In this document: positions 54,449 to 63,035 of the stretch, piece by piece
Numbering within the stretch: position 1 is the stretch's first letter
Layout: each line of letters begins with the position of its first letter
Assembly (NCBI GenBank): GCA_030831475.1
Contig: JAURKY010000002.1
Location: 1-64,000 of the forward strand
Length of the DNA stretch: 64,000 bases
Direction of reading: 5' to 3'
Origin: Burkholderiales bacterium
Lineage (GTDB): Bacteria > Pseudomonadota > Gammaproteobacteria > Burkholderiales > Methylophilaceae
Translations under genes and position numbers: made by a program
Notes under the pieces: generated by a model
What the model was told of the DNA's origin: nothing
Seen by the model: only the letters and a program-made list of their open reading frames with translations
Database searches by the model: none

Positions 54449-56266
54449 TTAAGATGTCCAAGTTATCGCGCCCTCTTCGGCAGAGAGTACATTTTTCCTC
54501 ATGTTGCCAAATAGCTCTCGTCCAATACCATGAGAGTTATTAGTTTTTGCAGATTCACTTAAAACTGCTGGACGTCTTTCAGTCCATGTATCTTCATCAA
54601 TCAAGACATTCATCGACCCTACCACGGCATTAATACGAATTACATCGCCCTCCTTGATTTTACCTATAGCCCCTCCAGCAGCAGCCTCTGGACTGACATG
54701 AATAGCAGCCGGTACTTTGCCTGAAGCCCCACTCATTCTTCCATCAGTAACAATCGCAACCTTAAAGCCTTTATTCTGAATCACTGACAAAGGAGGTGTT
54801 AATTTATGTAATTCAGGCATGCCATTAGCCATTGGGCCTTGGAATCTAACTACTGCAATAAAATCTTTTTCTAAGAGCCCATCATCAAAAGCTTTTAAAA
54901 GTTCTTCTTGGCTATCAAAAATCATGGCAGGCGCTTCAATAATATGTCGATCCTCAGGAACAGCAGATACTTTAATAACGGAACGGCCAATATTACCTTT
55001 GAGTAATTTTAAGCCTCCCGACTCACTGAATGGATTATCACCTTTTCTAATAATTGTTTCATCACTGCTCTCTTTTGGCGCAGGACTCCATGAAAGTTGA
55101 TCTTTTTTGACGTTTGGTATTTGTGTGTAAGATGAAATTCCATCCTTAACCACGGTTGTAACATCTGGATACATACAGCCTAAATCTAAAAGTTCTCTAA
55201 TGACAAATGCTGGCCCACCAACATTCTGAAATTCATTAACATCCGCTTTACCATTCGGATAAACGCTAGCAAGCAATGGGACTGCTTTTGCTAAATCATG
55301 AAAATCTGACCAATCAATAATAATTCCAGCTGCTCGCGCTATGGCAACCCAATGAATTAAATGATTAGTTGATCCTCCCGTGGCTAGCAAAGCGGCCATG
55401 GCGTTGACAATAACTTCCTCATTGACCAACTCACCCACAGGGACTGTATTTTTATCTTCAATATTTTCTATTATTTGTTTTACAGCCTCCTCAGTTAAAA
55501 GCTTTCGAATATCATCGTGAGGGTGAATAAAGGCTGAACCTGGAATATGCAGGCCCATTGCCTCCATCAACATCTGATTACTGTTAGCAGTGCCATAAAA
55601 GGTGCAGGTTCCTTCACCATGATAAGCGGATGATTCAGATTCTAATAATTCCTTACGGCCCACTTGGCCTTGTGCGTACTGTTCACGTACTTTTGATTTA
55701 GTCGTGTTATCAATACCGGTGGCCATCGGTCCTGCAGGAACAAAGATGGCTGGCAGGTGACCAAAATGAAGGGCACCGATGAGGAGTCCTGGAACAATCT
55801 TGTCACAAATACCCAACATGAGCATGCCATCAAAAACATCATGAGATAACCCAATAGCAGCGCCCATGGCGATCGTGTCGCGAGAAAAAAGACTTAATTC
55901 CATACCAGCCTCGCCTTGGGTGATGCCATCACACATCGCAGGCACACCTCCAGCAACTTGTGCTGTGGCACCTAATTTAAGTGCAGCCTGTCTAATAATA
56001 TCTGGGTATTTTTCATAAGGCTTATGCGCTGAGAGCATGTCGTTATATGCAGTGACAATGGCTATATTCGGAGCCTTCTTTTCAACAATTCTTAATTTAT
56101 CATCTTTAGGAAGAGCTGCAATAGCATGAGCCACGTTGGCACAACCCAGCCTATCTGCACCCCGAAGGCGAGATTGCATTTGCCTAATTCTATTTAAATA
56201 GGCAGTTCTTGTAGGTCGACTGTTTTCCTTAATTCTTTGAGTGATTTCAATAACAGATTGTTTCAT
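54449..56266 (-). CDS. edd: phosphogluconate dehydratase
   Basis: Dehydrates 6-phosphogluconate to KDPG. IlvD/Edd family: the 4Fe-4S ligand cysteines lie in AMCDGITQGEAGMELS, LGICDKIVPG and GEGTCTFYGTANSNQ, and the IVTDGRMSGASGKVPAAIH segment marks Edd. At 605 residues it has the family length. A sigma-70 promoter lies upstream. Because it needs an Fe-S cluster, it depends on the isc operon. The pair with eda indicates an Entner-Doudoroff route, probably linked to a RuMP cycle (inferred). Confidence 0.97.
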   Translation of the reverse strand: MKQSVIEITQRIKENSRPTRTAYLNRIRQMQSRLRGADRLGCANVAHAIAALPKDDKLRIVEKKAPNIAIVTAYNDMLSAHKPYEKYPDIIRQAALKLGATAQVAGGVPAMCDGITQGEAGMELSLFSRDTIAMGAAIGLSHDVFDGMLMLGICDKIVPGLLIGALHFGHLPAIFVPAGPMATGIDNTTKSKVREQYAQGQVGRKELLESESSAYHGEGTCTFYGTANSNQMLMEAMGLHIPGSAFIHPHDDIRKLLTEEAVKQIIENIEDKNTVPVGELVNEEVIVNAMAALLATGGSTNHLIHWVAIARAAGIIIDWSDFHDLAKAVPLLASVYPNGKADVNEFQNVGGPAFVIRELLDLGCMYPDVTTVVKDGISSYTQIPNVKKDQLSWSPAPKESSDETIIRKGDNPFSESGGLKLLKGNIGRSVIKVSAVPEDRHIIEAPAMIFDSQEELLKAFDDGLLEKDFIAVVRFQGPMANGMPELHKLTPPLSVIQNKGFKVAIVTDGRMSGASGKVPAAIHVSPEAAAGGAIGKIKEGDVIRINAVVGSMNVLIDEDTWTERRPAVLSESAKTNNSHGIGRELFGNMRKNVLSAEEGAITWTS

Positions 56267-56298
56267 GAAGGTTTTTGTATAATTATTTTTAGCCCTAA

Positions 56299-56328
56299 AT
56301 TATGGTTGAAAATCAGTACCAAAGTCAA
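56299..56328 (-). promoter_or_regulatory. edd promoter (sigma-70 type)
   Basis: On the minus strand TTGACT (56328-56323), an 18 bp spacer and CATAAT (56304-56299) lie about 33 bp before the edd start. Divergent from the grpE heat-shock promoter. Confidence 0.65.
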
Positions 56329-56351
56329 ATTTAAAAAAAAGGAAAAATGTT

Positions 56352-56379
56352 CTTGAAAATTGCCAATTCATCCCCATAT
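56352..56379 (+). promoter_or_regulatory. sigma-32 promoter of grpE
   Basis: CTTGAAA (56352-56358), a 13 bp spacer and CCCCATAT (56372-56379) match the heat-shock promoter consensus. Both elements and the spacing are identical to the htpG promoter. Confidence 0.93.
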
Positions 56380-56411
56380 CAATCCCATATTAATTAATTA
56401 AGAATGTTTTT

Positions 56412-56918
56412 ATGGCTAAAAAAGACACTACAAAAAAAGTATCACCTAAAAAAGATGAGGATCTAACAAAGAGAATAGAGGAATTAGAGAGCCGTATCCA
56501 GGAGTTGGAGCAAGCGGTTTTGTATGCCAAGGCTGAATCAGAAAATATTCGAAAACGCTCTCTAGAGGATATCGATAAGGCTCGTAAGTTTTCTATTGAA
56601 AAATTTAGTCAAGAGGTATTGTCTGTGAAAGATAGCCTAGATGCTGCCTTGTCAGTTGATAATGCCACAGTTGAAAATTATAAAGATGGGGTTGAGCTTA
56701 CCCTAAAACAACTTTTGAATATTTTTGAGAAATTTAATATTGAAACGGTTGATCCCGAGGGAGAACAGTTTGACCCTAATTTTCATCAAGCGATGACGAT
56801 GGTTGAGTCAGAGGGTGATCCAAACAAGGTTATTTCAGTTTTACAAAAGGGCTACAAACTCAATGATCGTGTCTTAAGGCCTGCTTTAGTTGCTGTTTCA
56901 AAAGAAAAAGATAAATAG
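56412..56918 (+). CDS. grpE: nucleotide exchange factor GrpE
   Basis: Dimeric exchange factor that releases ADP from DnaK. A charged N-terminal tail is followed by a long coiled coil (about residues 20-90, EELESRIQELEQAVL) with the typical AESENIRKR, and a C-terminal beta domain with EGEQFDPNFHQAMTMVES. At 168 residues it is somewhat short (E. coli 197). First gene of grpE-dnaK-dnaJ. Confidence 0.96.
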   Translation: MAKKDTTKKVSPKKDEDLTKRIEELESRIQELEQAVLYAKAESENIRKRSLEDIDKARKFSIEKFSQEVLSVKDSLDAALSVDNATVENYKDGVELTLKQLLNIFEKFNIETVDPEGEQFDPNFHQAMTMVESEGDPNKVISVLQKGYKLNDRVLRPALVAVSKEKDK

Positions 56919-56920
56919 GT

Positions 56921-56948
56921 CTTGAAAAATAACGTTTTAACCCCATTT
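56921..56948 (+). promoter_or_regulatory. sigma-32 promoter directly before dnaK
   Basis: CTTGAAA (56921-56927), 13 bp, then CCCCATTT (56941-56948), a full heat-shock promoter in the 65 bp grpE-dnaK gap. It gives dnaK-dnaJ a second heat-shock transcript independent of grpE. Confidence 0.9.
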
Positions 56949-56983
56949 AATTGTTAACAAATTTTAATTAAGGATTTAAAAAG

Positions 56984-58930
56984 ATGTCAAAGATAATTGG
57001 TATTGATTTAGGAACGACGAACTCATGTGTTGCCGTTATGGAAGGTGGCAAAGCCAAGGTTATTGAAAATGCTGAAGGCACAAGAACCACGCCATCGGTA
57101 ATTGCTTACCAAGACGAAGGTGAAACATTAGTAGGTGCGCCAGCAAAGAGACAAGCGGTGACCAATCCTAAAAACACACTTTACGCCGTTAAACGACTCA
57201 TTGGCAGAAAGTTTGAGGAAGATGAAGTACAAAAAGATATTGATTTAATGCCTTACACCATCGCCAAAGCTGATAACGGAGATGCTTGGGTTGAAGTGAA
57301 AGGTGAAAAGATGGCACCACCTCAAATCTCTGCAGAAATTCTTAGAAAAATGAAAAAAACGGCTGAAGATTACCTGGGCGAAAATGTTACTGAAGCTGTG
57401 ATTACTGTCCCAGCTTATTTTAATGACAGCCAAAGACAGGCGACCAAAGATGCAGGAAGAATCGCAGGTCTTGAAGTTAAACGAATCATTAATGAGCCCA
57501 CTGCCGCGGCTTTAGCTTTTGGTTTAGATAAAAAAGAAGGTGATAGAAAAATTGCTGTTTATGACCTAGGTGGAGGAACCTTTGATATATCCATCATCGA
57601 AATCAGCTCGGTTGATGGAGAGCATCAGTTTGAGGTTCTCTCAACGAATGGTGACACTTTCTTGGGTGGTGAAGACTTTGATAATCGTATTATTGATTTT
57701 CTAGCTGAAGAATTTAACAAAGAAAATGGCGTAGACTTAACTAAAGATATGCTTGCTAAACAACGTTTAAAAGAAGCGGCGGAAAAAGCAAAAATTGAAT
57801 TATCTAGTAGCTCACAAACTGAGATCAATTTACCTTACATTACAGCTGATGCCTCTGGTCCTAAACACCTGGTTGTTAAATTAACGCGAGCAAAATTAGA
57901 ATCTCTGGTTGGTGATTTAATTGATCGAACAGTTTCACCATGCCAAACAGCGCTTAAAGACTCAGGACTTTCATCCTCTGAGATTTCTGATGTTATCTTA
58001 GTGGGCGGTCAAACTAGAATGCCTAAAGTGCAAGAAAAGGTAAAAGAAATATTTGGTGTTGAGGCACGAAAAGACATCAATCCAGACGAGGCAGTTGCCA
58101 TTGGCGCTGCGGTGCAAGGTGGTGTGCTCCAAGGTGACGTTAAAGATGTCCTATTGCTTGATGTCACACCATTAAGCCTTGGTATTGAAACTTTGGGTGG
58201 TGTTATGACCAAATTAATTAACAAGAATACCACTATCCCAACCAAGGCCTCACAAGTATTTTCGACTGCCGAGGATAACCAAAGTGCGGTGACCATTCAC
58301 GTACTGCAAGGGGAAAGAGAAATGGCGTCTGGCAATAAAAGCTTAGGCCAGTTCAACCTGACTGATATTCCTTCAGCACCTAGAGGAACACCTCAAATTG
58401 AAGTTTCTTTCGATATCGATGCTAACGGTATCCTTCACGTGAATGCAAAAGATAAAGCTACGGGTAAAGAAAATAAAATTACCATCAAAGCGAATGGTGG
58501 TTTGAGCGAAGAAGAAATTAAAAAAATGGAAGAAGATGCTGAAAAGCATGCAGAGGAAGATAAAAAACTGAAAGAATTAGTTGATACCAAAAATATGGCT
58601 GAGGCGATGATTCATTCAGTTGAAAAATCAATGAAGGATCATGGTGATGCTTTATCTAAAGAAGAAAAAGATAAAATCGACTCTTCAATTAAAGATCTAC
58701 AAGAAGCATTAAAAACAGACAACAAGGATGAAATCGAAGCTAAAAATAAAGCCCTTGCTGAAGCTTCTCAAAAACTTGGTGAAAAGGTTTATGCTGAACA
58801 ACAAGCAAAACAACAAGCCCAAGGCGCACCTCAGGGAGGTAATGAAGAGAAAACAGTTGATGCAGACGTTGTTGATGCTGAGTTCGAAGAAGTCAAAGAC
58901 GAAAAAAAAGAGCGCAAGTCTGATAAATAA
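56984..58930 (+). CDS. dnaK: chaperone DnaK (Hsp70)
   Basis: Main cytoplasmic Hsp70, also a negative regulator of sigma-32. [17 protein letters not shown] opens the ATPase domain; [15 protein letters not shown] lies near residue 192 and [11 protein letters not shown] near 340. The substrate domain and lid follow, with a C-terminal tail rich in Gln and acidic residues ([15 protein letters not shown]; family members usually end EFEEVKDDK). At 648 residues it is typical, with about eight extra charged residues at the end. Confidence 0.98.
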   Translation: MSKIIGIDLGTTNSCVAVMEGGKAKVIENAEGTRTTPSVIAYQDEGETLVGAPAKRQAVTNPKNTLYAVKRLIGRKFEEDEVQKDIDLMPYTIAKADNGDAWVEVKGEKMAPPQISAEILRKMKKTAEDYLGENVTEAVITVPAYFNDSQRQATKDAGRIAGLEVKRIINEPTAAALAFGLDKKEGDRKIAVYDLGGGTFDISIIEISSVDGEHQFEVLSTNGDTFLGGEDFDNRIIDFLAEEFNKENGVDLTKDMLAKQRLKEAAEKAKIELSSSSQTEINLPYITADASGPKHLVVKLTRAKLESLVGDLIDRTVSPCQTALKDSGLSSSEISDVILVGGQTRMPKVQEKVKEIFGVEARKDINPDEAVAIGAAVQGGVLQGDVKDVLLLDVTPLSLGIETLGGVMTKLINKNTTIPTKASQVFSTAEDNQSAVTIHVLQGEREMASGNKSLGQFNLTDIPSAPRGTPQIEVSFDIDANGILHVNAKDKATGKENKITIKANGGLSEEEIKKMEEDAEKHAEEDKKLKELVDTKNMAEAMIHSVEKSMKDHGDALSKEEKDKIDSSIKDLQEALKTDNKDEIEAKNKALAEASQKLGEKVYAEQQAKQQAQGAPQGGNEEKTVDADVVDAEFEEVKDEKKERKSDK

Positions 58931-58937
58931 TTAATTT

Positions 58938-58959
58938 CACGAGACCCTAAGGTTTCGTG
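58938..58959 (+). other. mRNA hairpin between dnaK and dnaJ
   Basis: The stem CACGAGACC / GGTTTCGTG (nine pairs, one G-U) closes a CTAA loop. It lies 7 bases after the dnaK stop and 8 bases before the dnaJ start and lacks a U run, so it is not an intrinsic terminator. It may protect the dnaK message or limit ribosome access to dnaJ, which has no visible ribosome-binding site. Confidence 0.65.
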
Positions 58960-58967
58960 CATACCCT

Positions 58968-60092
58968 ATGGCAACTAATAGAGACTACTATGAAATTTTA
59001 GGCCTTGGCAGAGATTCAAGTCCCGAGGATATAAAAAAAGCTTTTAAAAAGCTTGCAATGAAATATCACCCAGACCGCAACCCTGACAACCCAAAAGCAG
59101 AGGAACAGTTCAAGGAAGTCAAGGAGGCGTATGAAATTCTATCCGATCAGCAAAAAAGAGCCGCCTACGACCAGTTCGGTCATGCTGGTGTAAATCAGAA
59201 TATGGGTGGTGGGCAAGGTTTTGGTGATTTTGCAGATTTTGGCGATGCCTTTGGAGATATCTTTGGCGATATCTTTGGTGGTGGTCGAGCAAATAAAAAA
59301 TCTAATGTCTATCGAGGCGCCGATCTTCGATACAACATGGAAATTTCTCTTGATCAAGCTTACAAAGGTTTTGAAACAAAAATAAAGATTCCAGTAATGA
59401 CCACGTGTCATTCATGCTCAGGCAAGGGTGCAAAAAAAGGTACGGAGCCGTCCACCTGTGGTAGCTGTCAAGGCCATGGTCAAGTCAGAATGCAGCAGGG
59501 ATTCTTTTCTGTTCAACAAACATGTCCTAACTGTCATGGGTCTGGCAAAGTCATTAAAGATCCTTGCCATGATTGCAGTGGATCAGGCCGTGTGAAAGAA
59601 TCTAAAACACTCTCTGTCAAAATTCCTGCAGGTGTAGATAACGATGATCGTATTCGTTTGACGGGTGAAGGTGAAGCAGGTCTAAATGGTGGGCCGTCAG
59701 GTGATCTCTATGTGGTTATTGCGCTTAAAAGGCATGAAATTTTTGAAAGAGATGGTGGTAACCTCCATTGCGAAATGCCAATCAGTATTTCAACCGCTGC
59801 CTTAGGCGGGGAGATTCATGTGCCAACACTTGATGGAAGTGCAAAAATTAAAATTCCAGCGGGCACGCAAACAGGTGCTGTGTTTCGCCTCAGAGGAAAA
59901 GGAATTAAGCCGGTGCGAGAAAACTCACATGGCGATTTACACTGCCACGTTGTTGTTGAAACCCCAGTCAATTTAAATGAAGAACAAAAAAAATTATTTG
60001 AATCAATTGAACAGTTAAATCAAAAAAATCAAGAAAAACATAGCCCTCGATCAACTGGATGGCTAGATAAAGTTAAAGAATTTTTTGACTAA
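58968..60092 (+). CDS. dnaJ: chaperone DnaJ (Hsp40)
   Basis: J-domain co-chaperone of DnaK. The J domain (about residues 1-72) has the HPD motif in KYHPDRNPD; a Gly/Phe-rich linker (about 73-120) follows, then the zinc-binding domain with four CxxCxGxG-type repeats ([32 protein letters not shown]), and the C-terminal substrate domains. At 374 residues it has the usual length. Its stop overlaps the glyoxalase gene stop in a shared CTAA. Confidence 0.98.
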   Translation: MATNRDYYEILGLGRDSSPEDIKKAFKKLAMKYHPDRNPDNPKAEEQFKEVKEAYEILSDQQKRAAYDQFGHAGVNQNMGGGQGFGDFADFGDAFGDIFGDIFGGGRANKKSNVYRGADLRYNMEISLDQAYKGFETKIKIPVMTTCHSCSGKGAKKGTEPSTCGSCQGHGQVRMQQGFFSVQQTCPNCHGSGKVIKDPCHDCSGSGRVKESKTLSVKIPAGVDNDDRIRLTGEGEAGLNGGPSGDLYVVIALKRHEIFERDGGNLHCEMPISISTAALGGEIHVPTLDGSAKIKIPAGTQTGAVFRLRGKGIKPVRENSHGDLHCHVVVETPVNLNEEQKKLFESIEQLNQKNQEKHSPRSTGWLDKVKEFFD

Positions 60093-60478
60093 AAAGTACC
60101 CTTTTGAATCAATTCAATTTTATAGCCATTCGGATCTTCAACGAAAGCTAACACCGTTGTTCCATGCATCATCGGTCCAGCCTCACGAATAACCTTCCCG
60201 CCTTTTGACTTAATATCCTCACATGACTTATAAGCATCATCAACTTCAATTGCAATATGCCCATAGGCATTTCCATGATCATAGTGACTTGTTTCCCAAT
60301 TATGAGTCAACTCAATGACTGTATTCGTATCCTCGCCCCCATAACCAATAAAAGCCAACGAAAACTTACCATCAGGGTAGTCTGCTTTTCTAAGTACCTT
60401 CATCCCAAATAAATCTTGATAAAACTTGATAGACTCGTCAAGATCATTCACTCTAATCATTGTATGTAAAATTCTCAT
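60089..60478 (-). CDS. gloA: lactoylglutathione lyase (glyoxalase I)
   Basis: Converts the hemithioacetal of methylglyoxal and glutathione to S-lactoylglutathione. The N-terminal [20 protein letters not shown] (His5 metal ligand), VIELTHNW (Glu56), [10 protein letters not shown] (His) and KIELIQ (Glu) give the four metal ligands. At 129 residues it is the Ni/Co-type short form, as E. coli GloA (135). It follows the ferredoxin gene by 10 bp, in the series from rsmD and coaD. Confidence 0.94.
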   Translation of the reverse strand: MRILHTMIRVNDLDESIKFYQDLFGMKVLRKADYPDGKFSLAFIGYGGEDTNTVIELTHNWETSHYDHGNAYGHIAIEVDDAYKSCEDIKSKGGKVIREAGPMMHGTTVLAFVEDPNGYKIELIQKGTF

Positions 60479-60488
60479 CGTTACTCCT

Positions 60489-61204
<716 letters not shown>

Positions 61205-61211
61205 AGGAAAA

Positions 61212-61745
61212 TTATTTTTTTAAAAGATAAAAGTATACCTGACCTGCGCGCGACTCTTTTATAATTTTAAAGTCTTCATCAGCATAAGGTCTTGAAGATT
61301 CATAATAAATCAAACCTTCTTCATTCAAGTAATTTTTAAGCGATGGCAGAAGTAAGGAAAATTCTGGCCTACCAAAAGGTGGATCAAAAAAAATAATATC
61401 AAACTGATCCGTATTCTTCTTTAAATAATTTTCTGCAGTATTGAGTTGAATATCACAATTGGTAAAACCTAAGGATTCTTTATTGATAACTAAATTTTGA
61501 TATGCCTCGTTGTTGGCCTCAATAAGTTGGCAAAATTTGGCATCCCTTGAAAGCGCTTCAAAAGACAAGGCGCCACTACCAGCAAAAAGATCAAGGCATG
61601 TATGATGGTTAAGGTCTTGGCCGAGCCAATTAAAGAGCGTTTCTCTTATCCTTCCTAATGTGGGTCTAAGTCCATCAACCTCGGAGAATAAAATATTTTT
61701 TCTTTTAAAGTTACCGCCAATTATCTTTACAGAACTTTTTTTAAT
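61212..61745 (-). CDS. rsmD: 16S rRNA (guanine-966-N2)-methyltransferase RsmD, probable AUU start
   Basis: Methylates G966 in 16S rRNA. The first ATG (61568) would leave only 118 residues and remove the N-terminal motifs, but the same frame is open without error up to 61745 and encodes KIIGGNFKRKNILF, LRPTLGRIRETLFNWLG and the SAM motif CLDLFAGSGALSFEALSR, all diagnostic. The catalytic FDPPFGRP follows. This stretch has no ATG, GTG or TTG; the codon directly after the upstream stop is ATT, followed by AAAAAA as in MKK-type starts. The gene is therefore intact (about 177 residues) with a rare ATT start, or is reached by read-through from the M16 gene. GGGGCGAG lies just before it. Confidence 0.87.
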   Translation of the reverse strand: MKKSSVKIIGGNFKRKNILFSEVDGLRPTLGRIRETLFNWLGQDLNHHTCLDLFAGSGALSFEALSRDAKFCQLIEANNEAYQNLVINKESLGFTNCDIQLNTAENYLKKNTDQFDIIFFDPPFGRPEFSLLLPSLKNYLNEEGLIYYESSRPYADEDFKIIKESRAGQVYFYLLKK

Positions 61746-63035
61746 CTAACTCGCCCCAACAATCACGTATGAAAACTCATCCATTTTAACTCTTCTTTGA
61801 AATGCTTCCATAATATCTTCTCGCGTGACTGCGTTAACTTTGTCAGAGAATGTTTCAAGGTAATCTAACGGGTAGTCATAGAACGCCATCATCGATAAAT
61901 ACGATAATATTTTCTTATTCGAATCAATTCTCATTGGAAAGCCACCAATCATATTATCCTTGGCCGCCTTGAGTTCTTTTTCTGTCGGTCCATGAGTAAT
62001 AAAATCTTTGACTGTTTTTTTAACTAAATCAAAGGCTGGTCCAATTTGTTCTTTTTTGGTCTGAAGGCCTATTTGGAAGGGGCCAGATTCTTGCATGGGC
62101 ATAAAGTAACTGTAGACGGAGTAGACGTATCCTTTCTTTTCTCTCACCTCACCCGTAAGTCTTGAAACAAAACCTCCTCCACCTAAAATGTAATTACCTA
62201 CGTAGAGGGGGAAAAAATCATTGTCACTTCTTTTTATGGATGGGAATCCATAAAAAAGATGAGCTTGTGAAGATGGATGAGGGATGGTTAACTCTGTGAC
62301 TTTAGGCTTGTTAACTTTGGGGAGCTGAGAATTTTTACCATTGGATGGTAAACCCTGACTGATCTCACTTGAGAATTTCATAGCATCTTCTTTTGATATA
62401 TCTCCCACCATGACCATTGATGAACCATTTGCTGAATAAAAATCATTGTAGAAATTTTTCAGCATAGTGTTCTCAATTAAGGCAATTGATTCAACATCAC
62501 CGTCATTCGGTAAGCCGTAAGGATGGTCACTATAGAGGGCCTTCATAAATGCTTTACTGCCAATAGAATCAGGCTGAGTATCCGACTGTTTTAAACTTGA
62601 GATATATCTCTGCTTTTCACGCTCAAGTATCTCTTGATCAAAATTGGGTTTATGAATGACTGTTTTAAATAATTTAAAGGCCTCGTCTTTTTTTTCACTC
62701 AAAGTCCTTAAGCTAAACGAGCTTTTATCACTATCAAAATCCGAGCCAGTCTCTGCCCCTAATATTGCAAACTGATTCACAATTTCTTCTTCAGTAATAC
62801 CATCTGAACCAAGAAAGAGCATGTGATTGGTCATCGATGCAAGGCCTGAACTCGAAGATTGATCATAAGCACTTCCGGCTCTAAAATTAACTTCTAAATC
62901 TAGCATGGGTAGGTCATGATTTTCAACAAAGAAAACCTTCATGCCCTCCTTAGTGGTCCAAGAGTCAATCTTTAAGGCTGCGAAGCTTAAATTTACAAAA
63001 AATAAACTTACACAAATAAAAAATTTAATGAACAT
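61746..63035 (-). CDS. M16 peptidase-family protein, non-catalytic partner
   Basis: Exported zinc-peptidase homologue of 429 residues with a signal peptide (MFIKFFICVSLFFVNLSFA). The position of the zinc motif HxxEH reads SMTNH (GLASMTNHMLFLG), so the catalytic His and Glu are lost; it resembles the alpha-type subunit of paired bacterial M16 proteases. Two M16 halves are visible, the second with the GGGGFVSRLTGEVREKKGYVYSV region (in parts). It overlaps the next M16 gene by 11 bases. Its TAG stop is followed in the same frame by rsmD. Confidence 0.9.
   Translation of the reverse strand: MFIKFFICVSLFFVNLSFAALKIDSWTTKEGMKVFFVENHDLPMLDLEVNFRAGSAYDQSSSSGLASMTNHMLFLGSDGITEEEIVNQFAILGAETGSDFDSDKSSFSLRTLSEKKDEAFKLFKTVIHKPNFDQEILEREKQRYISSLKQSDTQPDSIGSKAFMKALYSDHPYGLPNDGDVESIALIENTMLKNFYNDFYSANGSSMVMVGDISKEDAMKFSSEISQGLPSNGKNSQLPKVNKPKVTELTIPHPSSQAHLFYGFPSIKRSDNDFFPLYVGNYILGGGGFVSRLTGEVREKKGYVYSVYSYFMPMQESGPFQIGLQTKKEQIGPAFDLVKKTVKDFITHGPTEKELKAAKDNMIGGFPMRIDSNKKILSYLSMMAFYDYPLDYLETFSDKVNAVTREDIMEAFQRRVKMDEFSYVIVGAS

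Noticed and set aside
56380-56983. CIRCE element at grpE or dnaK
   Set aside because: No TTAGCACTC or GAGTGCTAA half-site is present.
61212-61568. rsmD as a truncated pseudogene of 118 residues
   Set aside because: The same frame is open to 61745 and encodes all missing N-terminal motifs, so only the start codon is unusual.
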